From contig JAWUZG010000007.1 in NCBI GenBank assembly GCA_036785705.1, positions 372,001-436,000 of the forward strand: a DNA stretch of 64,000 bases, in the 5' to 3' direction. The notes under the pieces are model-generated. The model searched no databases and was not told the origin of the DNA. It saw only the letters and a program-made list of their open reading frames with translations. This DNA is from Acanthornis magna. Taxonomy: Eukaryota > Chordata > Aves > Passeriformes > Acanthizidae. Of the stretch, positions 20,107 to 31,053 are shown piece after piece. How positions within the stretch are numbered: position 1 is the stretch's first letter; each line of letters begins with the position of its first letter. The position numbers and the translations under genes are program-made.

Positions 20107-20710
20107 AGTGATCTTCATTTCAGATAAAAGGTTTTGTATAACTTTTTGTTATTTGTATTGTGTTTTGCAATATATTTTTGTACCACTCCACTAAGTCAGA
20201 TTTCCTGTGTATCGTCAACTATCTCTACAACAGTTGAGTGGATCAGTGATGTAAAATATTTTCATTAAGTTCATTAAATGAGCATAAATGTCTCCCCATT
20301 TAGCCAGCCCAGCATAGGAGTGAATATGTGACTCAACTGAATGCAGAGCATAAAATCCAGAAGACTAGAAAAGAACTTTAAAGAGAGCAATGGGCTCCAG
20401 CTGGCTTCAACCATTCTTTCAGCTGGCGTGCCTTCCCAGAGACTGAAGTCACTCAGGGAACAGTAATGGGAGTCACACTGGTATGGTATCTCACCTGTGC
20501 CTTGCAATTGCTATCTTTTGCTAACAGTATTGTACGTTTTTATTGTGGTTTTTCTCTCACTCTGTAAAATCAGAAATCCCATGTAATATCAAGTATCTTC
20601 AAATGAGTAAAGTTGTTATTAGTGATCACAGCTTCCACATGTGGAATATCTCATAGGATCTGGTGAGAGAGTACCGGACTGATATTTGCCTAGCAAAATG
20701 CTCTTCCAGT
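20107..20710. repeat. Shared duplicated segment with empty LTR site
   Basis: This segment aligns with 11339-11835 joined directly to about 12340-12445. At about 20583-20592 it reads GTAATATCAAG where unit 1 has the 459-bp LTR, so this copy shows the pre-insertion sequence. Confidence 0.85.
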
Positions 20711-22983
20711 GCATCTGCCTTACCTTCAAATCAACCCTGTTACCATCTTCTCTGTGTATTGCTTTAAAAATTAAACATTTTTCAAAGTACCATTTATTGT
20801 GGGGCTTTTGCAGCTTCAGTGACTCTGAGTAACACAATGGAAGATGAGCTTCCACGCTGCTAACATATTGTGGGTTCACATCTGTAGTTGGAAGCACTCA
20901 TACATAGCATTTTTCCTTTATTTTAAGAAATGCAATGAAAGTTCTCAAAGAAGTGTTTTGGTGGACACTGTAATAGCATGGTATGCAGTACAGCAAAAAT
21001 CATATTAAAAAAACAAAGCAAAAACCACCACCAACAAAAACCACAAACCAAAAGGAGAGTAAGAGGAAAGACTGATGTTACTCCTCCATACAAATGACCA
21101 TAGGCAAATCTCTTTCACTCAGTCTCCCAAAGTAACCATGTCCCCACTCAAAGCAGGGATCTCCAGCTACAGAGTTCAAAATCAGATTTTTAGGTATATT
21201 GTTCCTCGAAAGGTAGACATACACTAATACAAACAGGTCTTTTAAACAAAGAATTATCTTGAGATGAATTCAGATGGGGAATATAAGGATCTGTTTTATT
21301 TATTTAGGACTTTAGACAACTGTTACATTATGTTAAGGACCTTCAGACCAGAATTTAACATTAACATGCTGTATACACTCCATACACTTCCATCACAGTG
21401 TCTGAAATTCCTCTGAATAAAATCACCAGAAAATTTCTCAGTTTCACTTGGTTGTTGCATTCACATTGTGGACTAAAATGCCAATTGCAATTTACATTAC
21501 TAGGACTTACATTGTGATGAATGTAAGGAAAAAATGTTTTCTGTATTTCTGAGGTCTCCATATGGCTTTAAAGGAAATTTATTGGGGACTTTGGGCAGCA
21601 GCAAGCAGGATAGGACAGTGGGACAGCAGGACCATGGACAGGGACAGTGCAGAGAAGGCTGGGAAAGGAGTCAGCAAAGAGTAGTGAGAGAGCGCAGGGG
21701 CTGAGGCCAGGAGCAAATCTGGGCTCAGGCTTGGAGGCAGTCCATCAGTGGTACGGTGCTGCAGCTCAGGGCTCAGCAAGGCTCTAGCATGCTCTGGGAA
21801 GCTGCAGCTCAGCTCAGGGGGCAGGCACCAGGGAGAGCAGGTTTGAGTTGAAGGAGTTTCTGGGGCTCCAGGCTGGGCTGGGCCATGTGGCACAGCCCAT
21901 AATTCCTCATGTGCTGCATAGTCCCTTCCATGGTCCAACCATCCAAGAAAAATCATTGAGTCGTCTGGAGAAGTTCCACCCTAGCAGCAGGATTTCTCTC
22001 TGCCCTCGGCATGGTAACCCAGAGGGATCTTCTTAGATAGAGGTTCTCTTCACCCCTGATAATCTGTCTGGAGAAATCTCCCCAGAGCCAGAGCCTTCCC
22101 TGTCCCCCTCGGGGGCTGCCCAGCAGCAGAGCATCTCTCTGTGGAGTGTCACCTGCCCTCACTGCCAAGATATGTGCAGCTTTTCTAGTACTCTCCATTC
22201 ATGTTAGTAATAACAGATTTATAACCATTCAGGATGAAATCTAAACAACGTTGAGGCATTCTTCATTTAAAATTAGTCGGTCTCTCACACTGGCTTACTT
22301 TTTGTAATGAGAGGGAGAAGTCAAAGTCTTGGTGCTTGTGAAAAAGCTTTTGAGAATCTCAAATTGCAATAGAGTCTTTCAGTGAATAACTTCATCTTGG
22401 AAAATTTGGCTGATTACAAAATGATGAGCCTAATTCAACAGGTTTTTTTAAATGGTGATTTCACTTTGGTAAACAACATTTAGCAAATATATTTTAAATA
22501 TGTGTCATATCTAGAGGAACGAAAGATAAAATATTTCTCCGTATCTCTTTGTCCACCTGGAATCTACTTCGAGTTTATCTACTCAATAAAAAAAAAATTG
22601 TCTCTATATTTAACATGTTAAACACCAAAGTACCTGCTTGCTTTTTCTCAGCATTTCCTTAGTAATGATTATTCCACAAACACCAGAACAAGAATATTCT
22701 GTGATCAGAGGTCTCTCTTCTAGATAAAGAGACCTCCCCTTCAGAATATGTAAACTTCCTAAAAGGAAACCACGGATTGTCCAGGAAAGCAGATTCTGTA
22801 TTAAAAGGTGTTTTGTAAGCAAACCGGACTAATATTAAAAGTAACATCTCTGAAGTTTTCTATCACAATCATAAAAACAAACAATTATATCTGTATGTTT
22901 TTAAATAAAGGCTTTGTGTTACTCCTTTAATTCAGAGGTGGACTTTTAAAAATAATAAAGTTTATCTGAGTTGCCTTGCTGTT
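20711..22983. other. AT-rich unique sequence with one GC-richer island
   Basis: Apart from the island at 21578-22200, I see no gene or repeat family. Around 22570 and 22960 there are short A-rich and AATAAA-like runs of no clear meaning. Confidence 0.45.
21578..22200 (-). other. GC-richer island with minus-strand poly(A) signal
   Basis: About 620 bp are distinctly more GC-rich than both flanks. On the minus strand the island ends in CCCCAATAAATTTCC, a good poly(A) signal context, and contains overlapping frames of 81 and 125 codons without a known domain. It could be the 3' part of a non-coding transcript, an unrecognised LTR, or a retrocopy. I cannot choose between these. Confidence 0.3.
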
Positions 22984-23328
22984 TGAAAGGAGTAAGGGAA
23001 TGTCTTTACAAACAAACTGCTGGTAAAATAAGGCCGAGACTGAGAGATAGAAGAAACAAGGGGAAGGATTTCCACAGGAATTCCACTGATTGACTCACCC
23101 AAGACTGTGTTAATAAACTACAGGAACAGAGACATAAGAGAAAGAAGAAAGGGGGGCTTTGTATGGAGGGTGTCTGCATTAGGGGTGATGTGTATTACTT
23201 GTGTCTGCATTAGGCGTTCCAGGAAGTCTGTACCTCTCCAGTACCTCAGCCAGCAGGGAAAAGAGAGAGGGAATCTGTGGCTGGGAAATTAGGATAAAAA
23301 GAGGCTGCGTCCTCTAGAAATTCGAGAG
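22984..23328 (+). mobile_element. LTR-B family LTR, copy 2, left part (split)
   Basis: This matches the first 343 bp of the solo LTR at 11836-12294, with roughly 20 differences by eye. It stops abruptly at CTAGAAATTCGAGAG, where provirus ERV-A has inserted. The remainder is at 31563-31681. The left flank is unrelated to that of copy 1, and no ATAT target duplication is present on this side. Confidence 0.9.
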
Positions 23329-23342
23329 TGAGAAAGTGTTGG

Positions 23343-23370
23343 TCAATAGGTAACTCAAGTTACCTATTGA
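23343..23370. promoter_or_regulatory. Perfect 13-bp inverted repeat in the ERV-A LTR
   Basis: TCAATAGGTAACT, two loop bases CA, then AGTTACCTATTGA. The arms pair perfectly and are unchanged in the 3' LTR (31068-31095). It lies within 45 bp of the LTR start, in U3. It could be a dyad binding site for a dimeric transcription factor or a DNA hairpin. Confidence 0.85.
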
Positions 23371-23531
23371 GAGACAGAATATGAAAATTCTAAAAACCTA
23401 GAAAAACAGGATTTCCTTAATCTTGACAAGATAAAGAGGGACAAGAATCTCTTTGAAGGCAGCACAGAAACTGCTGAATCATCCCCACCTGCTACCACGC
23501 ATGCCTCAGAGAGAAAGGTGAAAAGTGCACT

Positions 23532-23559
23532 GTGATGAAGACTACCAGATCTTCATCAC
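23532..23559. promoter_or_regulatory. 10-bp inverted repeat in the ERV-A LTR
   Basis: GTGATGAAGA and TCTTCATCAC flank an 8-base loop. It is identical in the 3' LTR at 31257-31284. This may form a stem-loop in the transcript if it lies in U3/R, or be a dyad protein site. Confidence 0.75.
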
Positions 23560-23840
23560 GAGAAGACCCCCAAAGCCCACCAGGACACACAGCGCATGCG
23601 TGGCACACATGCTAATGATATTAATGATTTCCGGGAAATGATTTGTACAACCACTCCTATCCCAGGAAATGTGATGAATATTCATGAATGTTACCCATAA
23701 CATTGTGTGTTGGAAGTGCCAGGGTGTGTGTGTGTTTGGAGGAGTGAATCGTCCACACCCAGCGCGCTGAATGCAGCAACTACCCACTTCTTTGACTTTG
23801 TCTCTGAAGTGTCTCTGGGCCTGCTTGAGGCAAATCAAAT

Positions 23841-23858
23841 TGGCACCTCCAGATGGGA
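23841..23858 (+). other. ERV-A primer-binding site, tRNA-Arg-like
   Basis: Three bases after the LTR end, TGGCACCTCCAGATGGGA begins with the TGG that pairs with a tRNA CCA end. It closely matches the complement of the 3' end of vertebrate tRNA-Arg (CCT anticodon type), with one mismatch in the first 18 bases as I recall that tRNA. The tRNA assignment rests on remembered sequence. Confidence 0.6.
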
Positions 23859-24755
23859 CCCTAGCTCTGCTCGGCTGTCGGATCCAGAGGTAAGCAGACC
23901 TCCCAGTCACGACCCTGAATTTTCAGGGGGAGCTCAGCTGTCCTTTGGCTCATGGCGGGGGTAGACCAAGGACCATCTGCACCAAATTAAGGTATTTGCT
24001 ATTTTTCTTAAAAAATACCTGCAGGTCCGGGGTACAAGTCCCTGAGGGTGGGTCGAGACTGGGTGTCCCAAGATTGGTCCCAGGCAGGGGTTGGATCCCC
24101 CAGGGGTTGGACCCCACTGTCAGGAAAGGTTCCTTTAAGGGATTGGACTCCCCCGGGTTTGGACCCCAGTTGCACTGCTACCTTTGTGTTGTCTGTCGTT
24201 ATTTTGTTACCGTATGAGTGAGAACCAATGAGATGTGTTCTGAACACGAAGTGAATGCGGAGCTATACCTGCGGTTCTGTTATCTGGCGACAGAAACAGC
24301 CAGGGAAAAGCGAAACGATTGGCAAAGAGTGAATGAGTATAAAACATATATAAACTGTTGGTTTGGAGTATCTGGTGGGGCCGGACTGTATTATTGAAGG
24401 GGAAAGGTTTTAGCTATTGAACTGAGAACACCCAGACCCACAACACCTCTCTAATTTTGATTTTCCTTTGAAATCCTGTGTTTAGTGTGTGGAAACAGTT
24501 GTGAGGCTTGAACTTGGTGTGGTTGTATCAATTGTGAGAGGAAGTGACTCAAAGGAGTGTGTGGTGTCCAAGCTGCTGGAGGAGAGAGCTTGGTATCAGA
24601 CTAGAAAAGAACTTGGGAAGAGTAGCGTGGCTTTGTGGACGAGCAGGAAAGTAAAGATAAAAGTGGTAGCTTTGTGGATGTGCAGGAAGGTTTGTGTGTG
24701 AGGGGAAAGTGAAGGTTTGTGTTGAAGAAGGAGAGGGAGAACAGACAGACAAAGG
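23859..24755 (+). other. ERV-A leader region
   Basis: About 900 bp lie between the primer-binding site and gag, with G-rich direct repeats around 24060-24170 of the type GGGGTTGGA(T/C)CC. A packaging signal would be expected here, but no particular structure is assigned. The A-rich, GTG-rich part from 24490 carries short frames without recognisable domains. Confidence 0.5.
23886..23896 (+). promoter_or_regulatory. Candidate splice donor in ERV-A leader
   Basis: CCAGAG|GTAAGCAG at about 23885-23897 is a near-consensus donor shortly after the primer-binding site. This is the usual place for the donor that makes spliced env mRNA. Confidence 0.55.
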
Positions 24756-26273
24756 ATGGGATCATCAGAGAGCAAGGAAATAACCCAAAAAAGTCCATTG
24801 GGATGTGTTAGCACATTGGAAAGAACTAGGAGGAATCCCCGGAGGGACTATGAAAAAGAGCACCCTAATTAAATACTGTAACCAGTGGTGGCCACTGTAC
24901 AAATTAGATGATGGTGAGAAGTGGCCAGAAAATGGAACCTTAAACTATAACACCCTACTACAATTAATGTTATTTTTAAGGAGGGAGAACAAATGGGACG
25001 AGACCTCTTATGCAGATTTTTTACTTTGAGACATAAACCTGAATGGCAGAAACAGTGTGGCATTAATTTGGCACCACAAAACTCAATGGTCCTCCTTTTA
25101 GAAAAGGAGGCAAAAGGGAAAAGCCGCATGAAGAGGTGTTGCTCATCATGCAGTATGGAACAAAGGTGTTTAAAGCTCAAAGCTGAGGGAGACCAGGACC
25201 CCTTAGATGCCCAGGAGTTGATGAAATACAGTAGTAACACCCTAACATCAGGGACAACATCCCCAGTGTCCTCAACATCCCTAGAGGATAATGCGGATGA
25301 AGGGAAAAGTGAAGCTAGCTCAGGAATATCATCCAGAACTAGGAGCAAGGCCCCTGTAGAGAAAAAGCTTATAGCACCACTCAGACAAGTGGTAGGGCCA
25401 GATAGAGGAATAACAAAAGTTAAAACACCATTCATAGCTTTGGATTTAGATACCTGGAGGGAGGCAGCCAGACTGTATAGAGAGGATGCTGAAAAGGTAG
25501 CAAAGAGGTTTGAATTAGTTGTTAGAAACCAAGATATAGATGGGGAGGACATAGATTTAATGCTATCAGAATTAACTGAAACAGGAAAAGCAGCAGTAGT
25601 ATCTGCAGCAAGAACACATGTCCCAGGACAAATAGCCACTGGAATATTACATGGAAATGTAGATGACATTTTTTCTATTTCAAATCCACAGTGGGATGCA
25701 AACGATACACAAACATATCCATTTTTGGTTAGATACAGGAAATTAGTACACTGGGGACTGCTAAATGCTATACCTAAAACAATTAATTGGGCATTGTTAT
25801 TCAATATTCACCAAGAAGTCACTAAGCCCCCAGCTTCATTTATAGAAAGGTTAAGAAGTAATATGAGGAAACACACTACACTGGACCCAGCCTCTGAAGT
25901 CGGGCAACAACAGTTAATATCCTTTTTGATGGGTCAATCAGCACCAGATATATGCAGAAAGTTGCAAAAGATTAAGGGACCAGATAGTCGGAACTTAGAA
26001 AGACTTTCAGCAGAAGCATGGGAGATGTATAAAAACAGGGCACAGCCCTTTGCGGTTGCAGTGGCCGAGGCTAAGGAACCAAAAACCCCCAAGGGCAGGG
26101 GAAGGCCTCCGCCTAAAGGGCAAAGACAGCAACGCCCAGGCCATAACCAGTGCCTGTTACGCGGAGAATTTGGGCTTTGGAAGCGAAACTGTCCTAACCG
26201 TGCCGCAATTCTAAAGTCACGATCATCAGCACCGCCGGAACCAGTGACTGTAGCACAGCTGCATCCAGAATGA
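24756..26273 (+). pseudogene. ERV-A gag, two frameshifts
   Basis: The start at 24756 encodes MGSSESKE, with Gly2 suitable for myristoylation. The matrix part then continues in the next frame (about 24805-25018, KELGGIPGG... YCNQWWPLYKL) and returns to the first frame near a run of six T at 25017-25022. From there the frame is open to 26273. The capsid part has a major-homology-like stretch around PPASFIERLRSNMRKH. The nucleocapsid knuckle at about 26148-26195 reads CLLRGEFGLWKRNC, so the second Cys and the His of the CCHC motif are both replaced. The gene ends with UGA (26271-26273) in the same frame as protease. The two shifts compensate each other, so only a short matrix segment is out of frame. 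Confidence 0.9.
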
Positions 26274-29200
26274 TGGGGACCGGCAGGTTCCTCCCTAGCA
26301 GACCCGCTGGTTAGAGTTAGGCTAGGGGAACAGGAGGTGGAGTTTTTAGTGGATACTGGAGCCACATTCTCAGTCCTGAATCAGACTTTGAGTCCTATAA
26401 GCAGTGATTATGTCCAAGTTATCGGGGCCACGGGGAAAACTGAAAATGCTTACTTTTTGCGACCTTTAAAATTCACATTAGGCAAAAAGATGGGAATACA
26501 CCAATTTTTATATCTCCCAAATTCACCAAAACCCCTATTAGGCAGGCATCTATTAACCTGGTTAGGAGCAAAAATAGAATTCACAGAACAAGAAATGAGA
26601 CTACAGGTTCCTGAGGAAAAATTAATTATGGCTTTAAGTTTAGCAAATATCCCTGAAAAAGAAGAAATACCAATAGACAGTGAAACAACAGATCAAGTTA
26701 CCCCCTTAGTTTGGGATATTAAAATCCCAGGAAGATCAAAACAGGCTTTCCCAGTGGTTATTGAACTGCTGGCAGGGACATGGCCAGTGTCAGTAAAACA
26801 ATACCCATTAAGGCATGAAGCACAGGTGGGAACAGAACCAATAATTGCTAAATTTATTGATCAAGGGTTGTTGAGAGAGTGTAGGTCTCCCTACAATACC
26901 CCAATTCTACCAGTACAAAAGCCAAATGGAAATTACCGATTAGTTCAGGACCTGAGGGCAATAAATGCAATAACAAAACCACTACATCCTGTAGTAACTA
27001 ACCCCTTATACCTTGCTTACAAAATTACAAAGTGATTGGGGGTGGTTTTCAGTTTTAGACTTAAAGGGTGCCTTCTTTTGTCTGCCATTAGCTGAAAGCA
27101 GTCAGGAAATGTTTGCCTTTGAGTGGGAAAACCCCAAAACAGGGAGAAAAAGCCAACTTAGATGAACTGTATTGCCACATGGATTCAAAAATAGCCGCAC
27201 GATATTTGGGGATCAATTAGCCAAAGAACTGGAAGGCTGGACACCACCACCTGGGGAAGGTACACTTCTGCAGTATGTTGATGACCTGTTAATAGCAACA
27301 GGGACCCGTGAAGACTGCAAGAACTGGACTGTAAGTCTTTTAAATTTTCTGGGACTAAGTGGATATAGAGTCTCCCCGAAAAGGCTCAGTTAGTCCTCCA
27401 GAAAGTTACATATCTGGGATATGAACTGGCAGGGGGAGAGAGAGCCATGGGAAACAACAGGAAGGAGGCAATTTGTCAAATGCCCCGGCCAACTACAATC
27501 AAAGAACTGAGAACTTTTCTGGGAATGATGGGATGGTGTAGACTGTGGATCCACCATTATGGACTAATTGTGAAACCCTTGTACCTGCTCCTAAAGGAAA
27601 CCAAGAGGACCCACCTATGCTGGACACCAGAGTCTTAATAATGCATTTGTAACTCTGAAACGTGAGTTAATGTGAGCCCTTTCTGTAGTTCTCACATGAG
27701 AGGCAAGGACTGGCACTGGGACTTTTGGCACAGAAGCTGGGACCTTACAAAAGGCCAGTGGCTTATTTCTCCAAGCAATTGGATGTGGTCAGCAGAGGAT
27801 GGCCTGCCTGCCTGCATGCAGTGGCAGCTGTGATCCTGAACATAGAAGAAGCCCGTAAGTTCACAATGGGCCAGAAGATAACTGTTTTTGTCTCTCACAC
27901 AGTGTCAGCAGTGCTCACGCAGAAAGGAAATCACTGGTTAACCCCATCTCGCTTTCTCAGATATCAAGCTGTCCTAGCAGAATCAGAGGATGTGAGTATC
28001 CAGATAACCAACATCTTAAATCCAGCAGCTTACCTCCAGGGCAGAGTTACTGAAGAGCCTGTACAGCATGACTGCATTGAAACCACGGAGGCAGTTTACT
28101 CCAGCCGCCCAGACTTGAAGGACTCTCCGCTGGAAAACACGGAAAACTGGTTCACTGATGGAAGCAGTTATGTCAAAAATGGTAAGCGCCTTGCTGGGTA
28201 TGCAGTTACTACCACGGATGCCGTCATTGAGGCAAAACCGTTACCTGTGGGGACATCTGCTCAAAAGGCTGAGATAATAGCCCTAACTTGAGCTTTGGCA
28301 TTAGCCGAAGGAAAACCTGTCAACATTTGGACTGATTCAAGGTATGCTTTTGGGGTAGTACACGCTCACGGAGCTATTTGGAAAGAGAGGGGTTTATTAA
28401 CCTCACAGAAGAAAGAAATCAAGCATGCTACTGAAATCTTACAGTTGCTGGAAGCAGTGCTAAAACCTTCGGAAGTGGCTATAATGCACTGTAAAGGGCA
28501 CTCCCAGGGTAACACCATCCCTGAACTGGGAAATGCTATGGCAGACAAAACAGCAAAGGCAGTGGCTGGTGGAGCTCAAATTCAAGCCCTGGCTTTAATC
28601 CCTTCTAGCATCCTTGCAGGTGAGAAACCCCCACCATACAACACTGATGATTTGAATTGGATACCAGAAGAGAAGGGACAAATAGGAACAGATGGGTGGG
28701 CTAGAATAAAGGATCTCATAGTCATACCCAGAAAACTGTTAAAATTATTTATCCAAAGCGAACATTCCAAAACACATTGGGGAGTGGATGTTTTACATAA
28801 CCATTTAAAGGGCAAGGTGATAGCATCAAAATTAAAGGAAACAATCAAGGACATAACTTCCACTTGTGAAACCTGTCTTAAAAACAACCCTAATACCACT
28901 GTTAGGCAAAATACTGGGACAATCCTCAAAGGAGTTTTACCGGGGGATGTGTGGCAAATTGACTTTTCTGAATTACCTAGGAAAGGGGGGATACAAGTAT
29001 CCTTTAGTCCTCACAGACACTTTCTCAGGTTGGCCAGAAGCTTTCCCTTGTAGAACAAATAAAGCTAGAGAAGTTGTTAATGCCTTAGTACAAGAAATAA
29101 TTCCACGATTTGGGGTACCCAGGGAAACTAATTCTGATAGAGGATCTCACTTTGTAGCCCACGTGGTGCAGGGAGTGAGTAATCTACTGGGCATACGCTG

Positions 29201-29771
29201 GCAACTACATACACCATATAGGCCACAGGCAAGTGGACAAGCAGAAAAGATGAATCACTTAATAAAGCAACAATTAGCCAAAATCTGTCAAGAAACCAAC
29301 TTATATTGGCATCCGGCGCTGCCTATGGCTTTGCTAAGAAGTAGAGTAAAACCACGGCTTAAGGAAAAACTGAGCCCCTTTGAAATTCTGTATGGAACAA
29401 ATGTGATTCACAATGACAGTGTGGCTCTGGTAGGGCAAAGCTACTTAATAGATTATGTAAAGAACTTAGGTCAAAAATTACAATCAATAAGCTCTACAGC
29501 TGTTAATTGTCAACCTCCACCATCTGATAAACCCTTTCATAATGTGAATCCCAGGGATTGGGTTTATGTTAAGTCTCTTTCAGGGGATCCACTCCAAGAA
29601 AAATGGGAAAGACCTTATCAAATATTGCTGGCCACTCATAGAGCAATTAAAGTACAAGGAAAACCAACTTGGATCCATTACACAAGGACCACACCTGTGC
29701 CAAAACCAGAGTGGGAGGCAAGAAGAACAGGACCTCTGCACCTTCAAATACAAAAAATCAATACAACATGA
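26274..29771 (+). pseudogene. ERV-A pro-pol, several frameshifts and stops
   Basis: Protease follows the gag UGA without a frame change; the active-site DTG is at 26352-26360. Reverse transcriptase has VQKPNGNYRLVQDLRAINA, then VLDLKGAF with the first catalytic Asp after a frameshift near 27030, and YVDD at 27274-27285. A UGA at 27163-27165 sits where relatives have Trp. Further shifts lie near 27390 and between 27640 and 27725. RNase H contains FTDGSSY and WTDSRYA and is cut by UGA at 28289-28291, probably from CGA. Integrase has the His-Cys zinc region (about 28760-28885) and the Asp/Asp/Glu core in [13 protein letters not shown] and SGQAEKMNH; a shift falls at the G6 run 28985-28990. The 3' end overlaps env by 4 bp. 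Confidence 0.93.
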
Positions 29772-30933
29772 TTTGGACCATAATAGTAACACTGGTAATG
29801 GGGGCAGGCGCATGGGACCAAAACACATACCTGCAATTGCTCAAAGGTGTTGTTAAGAATTTTAATCTAACTGATTGCTGGATATGCTCTCAGCTGCCTG
29901 AAAATTCTGCTAGAGGTTTTCCTTTCGTTGGGGCAACATTCCCTAATACAACAGAAATCCATACTGCCCTTAGTATCGCAAACCTTTCACATTACACCAA
30001 AATATCCCCAGATCAACTCCAATGGAAATTAGTGTTTGAAGAGCCAATAAGTGGCTCCTCACCAGTACCCTGCATGCAGAGGTGCTGGGAAGAATCTGTA
30101 CCTAAAAACTCAGGAGGAGATAAAACAGATTCCAAATGTGGAAACTTAACCTTTATAGGAAATTATCCTAACTGCTCAGGATTCTGGACCTATGGGGGGG
30201 CTAATATGTGGAATAAGAATCAAACAAGGCAAGGACCAAAGCCCAAGGGCTGGCCAGTACCCCAGGACAGGGTTGGTATTGGATTTGTGGGCACAGCGCC
30301 TATAAAGTTTTACCCTTGGGATGGCAAGGTCGCTGTGCGATAGGACCAGTATTTCCTCACATTAACGTTGTTCCTCAACTACAAGGCTTACTCTGAACTT
30401 TTATATGAAGGACCAAAAGGACATCAAACCCCTTAATAGACAGGCCCACTGGATTCCACAGCTTTGCCAGGTGGTTTATACCCTGGCTCGGAGTAAGTGA
30501 ACTAGAGAAATCAATAGTGAATCTTTCTGCCACTACAGAGACCATAATGAATGCCTCTGCAGATGCCATAAGAGCACAGCAAGTTGAGATTAAGAGCATC
30601 TCACATTTAGCTATACAAAATAGACTTGCATTAGATTTGCTGTACGCCAAAGAAGGAGGAGTATGTACAGTTATAAATACAAGCTGTTGCAGTTATGTTG
30701 ATTTAAATAAACAAATAGAAATGGATTTGCAGACAATTCTGGATAAAACACAAATATTGCATCAGACCACCTTAGATGACACTTCTTGGGGGTTTCAGGA
30801 GATATGGGATAAACTTACCACATGGTTACCTAACTTATCCTGGCTTAGACAGTTGTTTGTAATAGTTATTTGTATTATTGCATTGCTATTTACTGTCTGT
30901 ATTAGTAGTTATTGTTGTATATTATGTACTTGA
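29768..30933 (+). pseudogene. ERV-A env, broken and internally shortened
   Basis: The ATG at 29768 overlaps the pol stop as ATGA. A hydrophobic signal-like start ([15 protein letters not shown]) precedes a surface subunit with the CWIC motif at about 29877-29888 that is typical of gamma-like Env. The surface frame stops at 30341-30343 after 191 codons, far shorter than the usual roughly 400 residues, and a clear furin-type cleavage site is not visible, so a deletion is likely. The transmembrane subunit continues in another frame (about 30420-30933). It contains heptad-like helices, the segment around LAIQNRLALDLLYAKEGG, the CX6CC motif and a C-terminal membrane span (FVIVICIIALLFTVCI). The protein as a whole cannot be made from this copy. 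Confidence 0.9.
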
Positions 30934-31036
30934 AATTGCGTCATATGCTCAATGGCAAAAGTACAAACTTAGAAATAAGATAGAGAAAGGTACTTACTTT
31001 TGTGACATACAAGATTTGTAAAGAATTACAAGTGAC

Positions 31037-31050
31037 AAAAAAAAGGGGGT
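31037..31050 (+). other. ERV-A polypurine tract
   Basis: AAAAAAAAGGGGGT lies three bases before the 3' LTR. It is the standard position and composition for the primer of plus-strand DNA synthesis. Confidence 0.9.
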
Positions 31051-31053
31051 AAT

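Larger units (their letters stand above)
15240..20710. repeat. Segmental duplication unit 2
   Basis: Same order as 7620-12450: the TTTATTGAACAAGTTCC block, a TA-rich array, the minus-strand gene, a spacer, then the TTCATTTC...CCACATGTGGAATATCT segment. This copy lacks the three LTRs of unit 1 and keeps the gene's 5' end. It therefore serves as an outgroup showing the state before those insertions. Confidence 0.85.
23329..23837 (+). repeat. 5' LTR of ERV-A
   Basis: 509 bp with TG...CA ends, beginning TGAGAAAGTGTTGGTC and ending GAGGCAAATCA. It contains two strong inverted repeats (see separate entries). Where the 3' LTR has AATAAA, this copy has AATGCA (23770-23775), so its poly(A) signal is lost. 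Confidence 0.95.
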
